From positions 1 through 14,614 of the forward strand of contig DHXR01000070.1 of assembly GCA_002413785.1 (NCBI GenBank): DNA of 14,614 nucleotides, read 5' to 3'. How positions within the stretch are numbered: the stretch's first letter is position 1; each line of letters starts with the position of its first letter. Under the pieces are notes generated by a model, which searched no databases, was not told the origin of the DNA, and saw only the letters and a program-made list of their open reading frames with translations. Position numbers and translations under genes: made by a program. Origin of the DNA: Mucilaginibacter sp. UBA5151. GTDB taxonomy: Bacteria; Bacteroidota; Bacteroidia; Sphingobacteriales; Sphingobacteriaceae. This document shows, piece after piece, positions 1 to 4,326 of the stretch.

Positions 1-82
1 CACAGCGACTGTGGTAGGCCTACATCTTTTATACAACATTGTTATAACAAAGCCTTGCGCTTTGTATTTCATTCACGGCACA
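1..82. other. gene-free left edge with small hairpins
   Basis: I see no coding region here. Three small inverted repeats are visible: CACAG-CGA-CTGTG at 1-13, the palindrome TTGTTATAACAA around 41-52, and ACAAAG...CTTTGT around 48-66. None has the T-run of an intrinsic terminator. They may be the tail of a repeat or of a gene that lies to the left of the window. Confidence 0.3.
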
Positions 83-187
83 CCTGAACAAAGTGAAGCA
101 TCTTCTACGCCCTGCAATTCCCGCCATGCATAGTCCGCCATGCATAGTCCGCAAGTATGGCGTAGAAGATCCTTCACTACGTTCAGG
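83..187. repeat. palindromic intergenic repeat with 29-bp arms
   Basis: Two 29-nt arms, 83-111 and 159-187, are reverse complements with three mismatches. They run from CCTGAAC...CTACGCC on the left to GGCGTAG...GTTCAGG on the right. The 47-nt centre holds a perfect 14-bp tandem duplication of CCGCCATGCATAGT (121-134 and 135-148). The layout is that of a small non-autonomous palindromic element or a strong hairpin. The word ATGCATAGTCCGC recurs, inverted, in the loop of the repeat at 7926-8018, so the two may be related. It lies about 140 bases beyond the 3' end of sucD, and no gene is interrupted. Confidence 0.75.
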
Positions 188-220
188 ATGACAAAAAGGG
201 GAAATTTTATTCTAAAACTA

Positions 221-250
221 AAAAATCCCGGCCAAAACCAGGATCTTTTT
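221..250 (-). terminator. intrinsic terminator of sucD
   Basis: Read on the minus strand, ATCCTGG (after an A-rich run) pairs with CCGGGAT across a TTTTGG loop, with one G-T pair, and is followed directly by TTTTTT. The stem can extend through the A/T runs. It lies about 75 nt after the sucD stop codon, in the correct orientation, so it most likely ends that transcript. Confidence 0.7.
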
Positions 251-315
251 AATTATTGAATTATTGAATGTCTGAATTATTGAATGGCAAAAAAGCTTTC
301 AGCTTTTAGCTTTCA
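251..315. repeat. low-complexity word repeat after sucD
   Basis: AATTATTGAAT occurs three times within 251-286. It is followed by an AGCTTT series (294-315) that ends a few bases before the sucD stop codon. This resembles the short-word repeats that fill other gaps in the window, but no inverted partner is seen here. Confidence 0.45.
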
Positions 316-323
316 CCTCCCCT

Positions 324-1202
324 TTACGCCAGTTTCGCCAGTTCTTCTGCCATTGCAGCGCCAATTTCGGCAGGAGATTCAACCACGCGGATCCCGCATT
401 CGCGCATGATCTTCATTTTTGCTGCGGCCGTATCATCGGCTCCGCCAACTATCGCGCCGGCATGACCCATACGGCGTCCCGGAGGGGCTGTTTGTCCGGC
501 GATAAAGCCGACAACAGGTTTGGTGCCGTTTGCTTTTATCCAGCGGGCTGCTTCGGCTTCCATGCTGCCGCCTATCTCGCCTATCATAATGATACCGTGT
601 GTTTCCGGGTCATTCATCAGCAATTCAACAGCATCTTTGGTTGGTGTTCCAATGATCGGGTCGCCGCCAATGCCTATGGCTGTGGTGATACCCAGACCTG
701 CTTTAACCACCTGATCAACCGCTTCGTAAGTTAAGGTGCCTGATTTTGACACCACGCCAACATTGCCTTTTCTGAAGATAAAGCCCGGCATAATACCAAT
801 TTTCGCTTCATCCGCAGTGATAATACCAGGACAGTTTGGCCCGATGAGGCGTGAATCCTTATCGGTTAAATATTCCTTCACCATGATCATATCCTTTGTA
901 GGGATACCTTCGGTGATACATACAATTACTTTTATACCGGCTTCGGCAGCTTCCATTATTGCGTCAGCAGCAAAAGCAGGGGGCACAAATATGATGGATA
1001 CATCGGCGCCGGTTTTTGCAACCGCATCGGCAACGGTATTGAATACCGGTCTGTCGAGGTGGCTTTGTCCGCCTTTACCCGGTGTAACACCGCCGACAAG
1101 CTGCGTACCATACTCTATCATCTGCGATGCATGGTAAGTACCTTCGTTACCTGTAAAACCCTGAACTATAACCTTAGAATCTTTATTTACGAGAACGCTC
1201 AT
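324..1202 (-). CDS. sucD: succinyl-CoA synthetase (ADP/GDP-forming) subunit alpha
   Basis: Alpha subunit of the TCA-cycle enzyme that interconverts succinyl-CoA and succinate with substrate-level NTP synthesis, in the cytoplasm with SucC. The translation follows SucD end to end: N-terminal CoA-binding Rossmann domain (VQGFTG, VGGVTPGKGG), then ITEGIPT, IGPNCPG, VSKSGTLTYE, GIGGDP and IGEIGG, and the phosphohistidine motif RRMGHAGAI with the active-site His at residue 247. I start it at the ATG at 1202 (MSVLVNKDSKVIVQGFTG), giving 292 residues. That matches the E. coli start MSILI. An upstream ATG at 1226 would add eight residues but overlaps the putative -7 promoter element. sucC is not in the window, so the subunits are probably not adjacent here. 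A DctA-type transporter lies upstream on the same strand, behind a 271-nt gap with its own repeats, so co-transcription is not obvious. Confidence 0.97.
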   Translation of the reverse strand: MSVLVNKDSKVIVQGFTGNEGTYHASQMIEYGTQLVGGVTPGKGGQSHLDRPVFNTVADAVAKTGADVSIIFVPPAFAADAIMEAAEAGIKVIVCITEGIPTKDMIMVKEYLTDKDSRLIGPNCPGIITADEAKIGIMPGFIFRKGNVGVVSKSGTLTYEAVDQVVKAGLGITTAIGIGGDPIIGTPTKDAVELLMNDPETHGIIMIGEIGGSMEAEAARWIKANGTKPVVGFIAGQTAPPGRRMGHAGAIVGGADDTAAAKMKIMRECGIRVVESPAEIGAAMAEELAKLA

Positions 1203-1223
1203 TGATTTATTAATTTTGTAGCG

Positions 1224-1253
1224 CAAAGCTAAGTTTTTTGAGCGAATGTCAAA
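1224..1253 (-). promoter_or_regulatory. putative Bacteroidota promoter of sucD (TTTG-N18-TAGCTTTG)
   Basis: On the minus strand, TTTG (1253-1250) is followed after 18 nt by TAGCTTTG (1231-1224). This fits the known Bacteroidota -33/-7 consensus TTTG / TAnnTTTG. Transcription would begin near 1218, leaving a leader of roughly 15 nt before the ATG at 1202. The element supports the shorter of the two possible start codons. Confidence 0.6.
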
Positions 1254-1287
1254 CCCTCTTGCCCCTTAAAGGGGGAATAATTTTACA

Positions 1288-1496
1288 TTAGAGGGTAGAG
1301 ATTGGAGATTAGAGGGTAGTTTAAAAATAAAACCATGATGTTTCGGTAAAAATAACCCGTTAAAAAAGGATGGTTGAGATTTTTTAACACAGAGCACGCT
1401 AAGAAGGCACAAAGATTCTGTGTTAAAATTTCAAACTGATTAGTTATAAAGAGGGCAATGCAAAAACTAATCTCTAATCTCCAGCCTCTAATCTCT
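1288..1496. repeat. word-type inverted repeat between sucD and dctA
   Basis: The left end (1288-1319) contains repeated AGAGATTAGAG-like words. The right end (1467-1496) carries the same words inverted. TGGAGATTAGAG at 1303-1314 is the exact reverse complement of 1472-1483. The right block overlaps the 3' end of the symporter gene and encodes its last residues and stop codon. Between the blocks lies a perfect 12-bp inverted repeat (1382-1428). The gap also holds a small palindrome, CCCCTTAAAGGGG, at 1262-1274. No gene is seen in 1203-1473. Confidence 0.6.
1382..1428. repeat. perfect 12-bp hairpin with 23-nt loop
   Basis: TTTTAACACAGA (1382-1393) pairs perfectly with TCTGTGTTAAAA (1417-1428). 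The loop carries the GCACGCTAAGAAGGCACAAAG type of word. There is no T-run after the stem on either strand beyond the arms, so I do not call it a terminator, although it may stabilise the 3' end of the symporter mRNA. Confidence 0.6.
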
Positions 1497-2712
1497 TTTC
1501 CACAAACTCCCCCTCACTCTTCGCAATCACTATCGTGGCGATCCCGTTTCCTATCATATTTGTAATGGCCCTCGCTTCTGACATAAACCTGTCAACACCA
1601 AGCAAAATAGCCACGCCTTCAGCCGGGATGATCTTTATGGCAGCCAGGGTTGAGGTGAGTATGATAAAACCGCTGCCGGTTACGCCTGCCGCACCTTTGG
1701 AGGTGATCATTAATATACCGATAATGGTGATTTGCTGCATCAGCGTCAGCGGGATATGGAATACCTGCGCCAAAAATATCACCGACATGGATAAATAAAT
1801 CGTCGTGCCATCCAGGTTAAAAGAATATCCCGCTGGGATCACCAGCCCTACAACCGACCTTGAGCATCCGAACTTCTCCATTTTATCCATCATTGCGGGC
1901 AGCACCGATTCGGAGGAGGAAGTGCCCCACACCAATAATATTTCTTCCTTTATAAAGGCCAGATATTTCCAAAAACTGAATTTATACAGGTAACAAATAA
2001 GGTTTAACACACCAAAGATGAAAAAGATGGAGGTTAGATAAACCGACCCCATCAGCAAACCTAATGGTTTCAGCGTTTTAACGCCATAAGTACTGATGGT
2101 ATAGGCCATCCCGCCAAAAGCACCGATGGGGGCCACCCGCATAACAATATGCATGATTTTGAAAAACACTTTGCTTAAATTCTCAAATAAACCGATAACG
2201 TTTTGTCCGGTTTCGCCCAAATGGCTAAGGGCAAAGCCAAATAATATCGCAAAAAACAGGATCTGTAAAATATCGCCTTTGGCAAAAGCCTCAAAGATAT
2301 TCGGGGGCACTATATGGGTTACAAAATCCATCCAGTGCATATCAGCGGCGGCCTTCTGGTAAACGGCCAATTTTGCACTATCAGCGGCAATTTTACTCAC
2401 AAAGCCGTCGCCTGGTCTTAATATATTGGCTACTATCATCCCAATGACAAGGGCGCAGGTACTCACAATCTCGAAATAAAGCAATGCCTTACCGCCTACC
2501 CTGCCCACCTTTTTCATATCGCTCATGCCTGCAATGCCCAGCACTATGGTTAAAAAGATAATAGGCGCTATCAGCATGGTTATTAAACTGATAAAAGTTT
2601 GGCTGATAAGTTTTGCCGTTGGCCCGAATGACGGATATAAAAAACCGACGGCAATACCCAAAATGATGCCTGTAATAACCTGGAAATTAAGGTTGGTAAG
2701 GAGTTTCTTCAT
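1474..2712 (-). CDS. dctA: DctA-type C4-dicarboxylate:cation symporter
   Basis: Inner-membrane importer of the DAACS (glutamate/C4-dicarboxylate) family, expected to bring in succinate, fumarate or malate with protons or sodium. It matches E. coli DctA closely along its length: FQVITGIILGI, IAPIIFLTIVLGIAGM, ALLYFEIVST, the first hairpin-loop motif GTSSSES (263-269), GYSFNLDGT with NLDGT at 299-303, SKGAAGVTGSGF, and the C-terminal DRFMSEARAITNMIGN (374-389). About eight hydrophobic membrane segments are visible. I use the ATG at 2712 (MKKLLTNLNFQ...), 412 residues. A TTG three codons upstream is possible but unlikely. The C terminus is slightly shorter than E. coli DctA, and its last residues (RLEAGD) and stop are encoded by an intergenic repeat word. 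Glutamate/aspartate specificity is the main alternative, but the motifs favour C4-dicarboxylates. Confidence 0.9.
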   Translation of the reverse strand: MKKLLTNLNFQVITGIILGIAVGFLYPSFGPTAKLISQTFISLITMLIAPIIFLTIVLGIAGMSDMKKVGRVGGKALLYFEIVSTCALVIGMIVANILRPGDGFVSKIAADSAKLAVYQKAAADMHWMDFVTHIVPPNIFEAFAKGDILQILFFAILFGFALSHLGETGQNVIGLFENLSKVFFKIMHIVMRVAPIGAFGGMAYTISTYGVKTLKPLGLLMGSVYLTSIFFIFGVLNLICYLYKFSFWKYLAFIKEEILLVWGTSSSESVLPAMMDKMEKFGCSRSVVGLVIPAGYSFNLDGTTIYLSMSVIFLAQVFHIPLTLMQQITIIGILMITSKGAAGVTGSGFIILTSTLAAIKIIPAEGVAILLGVDRFMSEARAITNMIGNGIATIVIAKSEGEFVEKRLEAGD

Positions 2713-2775
2713 GTATAACAATGATACAATTAAATTGAAGAAAATTATAGCCTGGAAACTATTTACCCGGATGAA

Positions 2776-2809
2776 ACAAAAAAGCCCCCTTCGGTTCAGC
2801 GAAGAGGGC
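2776..2809 (-). terminator. strong intrinsic terminator
   Basis: On the minus strand GCCCTCTTCG (2809-2800) pairs with CGAAGGGGGC (2793-2784), with one T-G pair and a six-nt loop, followed by TTTTTTG. It lies about 28 nt past the stop of the minus-strand gene remnant at 2837 and upstream of the symporter start, so it would insulate the symporter from upstream transcription. Confidence 0.85.
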
Positions 2810-2836
2810 GTAAATTGGTTAACCCTTTTTATATTA

Positions 2837-3311
2837 TCAAACCGTTACTTTGCCGGTAAGCAGGTCAGCTGTATAGGTAGTATTTAATATGGTGATTTTT
2901 ACCTTATGATTCGCAATAAATACTGTAGTTCCGGTAAAGTACCAGGTGGTGGCGCCAATATTTCCCTGTGTAGTAAAGGTTGCGGTACCACCTGTGATGT
3001 CGGCATTTTTGGAAAGATCAATAACTAATCCGTTTAAAAGAAAAGTATTGTGAACAATACTCGATTTTGCCGGTTTTTTTGGATAAATTAAATCTACAAA
3101 TGATTTGATATTGCCACTTACGCTGATATGCAGGTTATCAGAGCTTAAAACCGGTAACATCATAATACTGGGTAAGGTCATAAACAAAGGTATAGCCCGG
3201 ACCTGTTCCGGCGGTGTACAGAGAATCGGTTACGGTGCAGGGTAGACGCATTAAAATATTCAATTCTGATAACGTTCCGAACGAAAAGCTATCACGGGCT
3301 AAGAAATCAAG
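2837..3311 (-). pseudogene. frameshifted remnant of an unknown beta-rich protein
   Basis: Two minus-strand reading frames together look like one protein. The upstream frame is open from 3311 and contains an ATG at 3251. It reads DSFSFGTLSELNILM then CTVTDSLYTAGTGPGYTFVYD and stops at 3138. The other frame carries SSDNLHISVSGNIKSFVDL and a Thr/Gly/Ile-rich beta-like C terminus ending TGKVTV at 2837. Taken alone, the second frame would start at the ATG at 3181 (114 codons) with an unconvincing N terminus (MTLPSIMMLPV). A one-base shift near 3140-3165 would join the two. No signal peptide or good start was found upstream of the stop at 3312-3314. I do not recognise the family. The strong terminator just downstream suggests it was once, or still is, a transcribed gene. 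A real 114-residue protein from 3181 remains possible. Confidence 0.45.
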
Positions 3312-3343
3312 CTAAAATATTAAAAAAAGCGCCGTCAGGTGCT

Positions 3344-3485
3344 AAATATTGGTAGAAAATAATTAAAAAAAATTTAGCGTGCCATCGGTACGAAACGAAT
3401 GAAGCGGCATTCGCGCTAATGCATGGCGGGGGTTCTGTACCTACGGCACATAATATCTGTCGGGTCTGTTTTTCTACCGATATTT
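3344..3485. repeat. nested palindromic intergenic element
   Basis: The outer arms AAATATTGGTAGAAAA (3344-3359) and its inverse at 3470-3485 match with one mismatch. Inner arms GTGCCATCGGTAC (3379-3391) and GTACCTACGGCAC (3437-3449) also pair, with two mismatches. The pairs are correctly nested, so the whole 142-bp unit could fold into one long hairpin. It occupies most of the 315-nt gap before the phosphatase gene. No coding region is seen in 3312-3626. Confidence 0.75.
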
Positions 3486-3505
3486 GACCCCGATTGGGGT
3501 CTTTT
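3486..3505 (+). terminator. terminator-like hairpin beside the palindromic repeat
   Basis: GACCCC-GATT-GGGGTC followed by TTTT forms a compact hairpin with a short T-run on the plus strand. No plus-strand gene lies upstream in the window, so it is probably part of the adjoining repeat or blocks read-through. The form is clear but the role is not. Confidence 0.45.
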
Positions 3506-3614
3506 CCTCAACTTAATAAAATACCTTGACCTTCTTCTAAGCTTTATTTTAATGCGTCTGCCCTGGTTCAGGTGTTTGAACACCTAACCGGGATGATTTT
3601 TTGATTACTATTGG

Positions 3615-3622
3615 TAAATTTG
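3615..3622 (+). promoter_or_regulatory. putative -7 element (TAAATTTG) of the phosphatase-like gene
   Basis: TAAATTTG matches TAnnTTTG and ends only four bases before the ATG at 3627. I find no TTTG at the usual -33 distance. If used, transcription would start at or beside the ATG, giving an almost leaderless mRNA. Confidence 0.35.
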
Positions 3623-3626
3623 CTAA

Positions 3627-4076
3627 ATGAGTGCGATTTACAATTTACATAAGGTATCTGACCGGCTGGCATGTGCAGGTCAGCCGCGGGAAGATCAGCT
3701 GGCATCTATAGCAACGGAAGGCTGCAAGGTTGTTATAAATTTAGGTTTGGCTGATGGCAAATATGCATTAAAAGATGAAGCTGCATCGGTAACAGGACTT
3801 GGGATGGCCTATCACCACATCCCGGTATTGTTTGACAGGCCGCAGGCCGGTGAGCTATCCGAATTCATCACATTGATGGATAAACATGCCGGTGATAAAA
3901 CATTTGTTCATTGTGCCGCCAATTACCGGGCATCAGTATTTACCGGCCTTTACCTGTTTTCAAAAGGCAAATTGGATGAAGAAGGCCTCCAAAACTTTAT
4001 TGAAGAAGTTTGGCAGCCGAACCCAACCTGGCAATTGTTCGTTGAGGAGAGCATTGCGTTTTTAAAAGGCCGTTGA
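3627..4076 (+). CDS. protein-tyrosine-phosphatase-like protein (BLH/DUF442-type fold)
   Basis: A 149-residue cytoplasmic protein with no signal peptide. The opening (VSDRLACAGQPREDQLASIATEGCKVVINL), the middle HIPVLFDRP and the cysteine loop VHCAANYRAS are typical of small dual-specificity or tyrosine phosphatases of the beta-lactamase-hydrolase-like type. The catalytic-loop Cys is residue 96 and the Arg is residue 101. The loop is therefore C-x4-R, one residue shorter than the canonical C-x5-R. I believe some bacterial relatives share this form, so catalytic activity is likely but not assured. The gene is alone between a palindromic repeat and leuS. Its TGA stop lies in the first word of the following repeat. 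The substrate is unknown. Confidence 0.8.
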   Translation: MSAIYNLHKVSDRLACAGQPREDQLASIATEGCKVVINLGLADGKYALKDEAASVTGLGMAYHHIPVLFDRPQAGELSEFITLMDKHAGDKTFVHCAANYRASVFTGLYLFSKGKLDEEGLQNFIEEVWQPNPTWQLFVEESIAFLKGR

Positions 4077-4252
4077 AATGTTGGAAAGTTGTAATGTTGG
4101 AAGGTTCGGAATCCGTCATCAGACCTTAACCCGGGACAGGCCTTAAAATCCAATCAACCAGGCAAGGCAGAGAAATTAAGCCTATTGTCAATGAAAGCTG
4201 TCATTAACTTTACAACATTACAACCATTACAACCATTACAACTCATTTCAAC
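4072..4252. repeat. word-type inverted repeat between the phosphatase gene and leuS
   Basis: The left block (4072-4096) contains GTTGAAATG and AGTTGTAATG. The right block holds the inverted words CATTACAACT (4234-4243) and CATTTCAAC (4244-4252), preceded by tandem CATTACAAC-like words from about 4208. The stop codon of the phosphatase gene (4074-4076) is inside the left block. The middle, about 4110-4200, shows nothing recognisable. The right block's ACAACATT/CATTTCAAC words recur upstream of rlmH (12772-12821). Confidence 0.6.
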
Positions 4253-4293
4253 ATATTCCAACCAATTCACTACCATACTAATAGGGATTTTCT

Positions 4294-4301
4294 TATTTTC
4301 G
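4294..4301 (+). promoter_or_regulatory. possible -7 element of leuS (TATTTTCG)
   Basis: TATTTTCG matches TAnnTTTG with one mismatch and sits 25 nt before the leuS ATG, a sensible distance. I see no convincing TTTG about 19 nt upstream. No T-box or leader peptide of leucine codons is visible. Confidence 0.25.
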
Positions 4302-4326
4302 CAACCTCATACGCGAAAACAAGAAA

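Noticed and set aside
324..1226. Longer sucD start at 1226
   Set aside because: The extra eight residues have no counterpart in SucD, and the codons overlap a good TAnnTTTG element.
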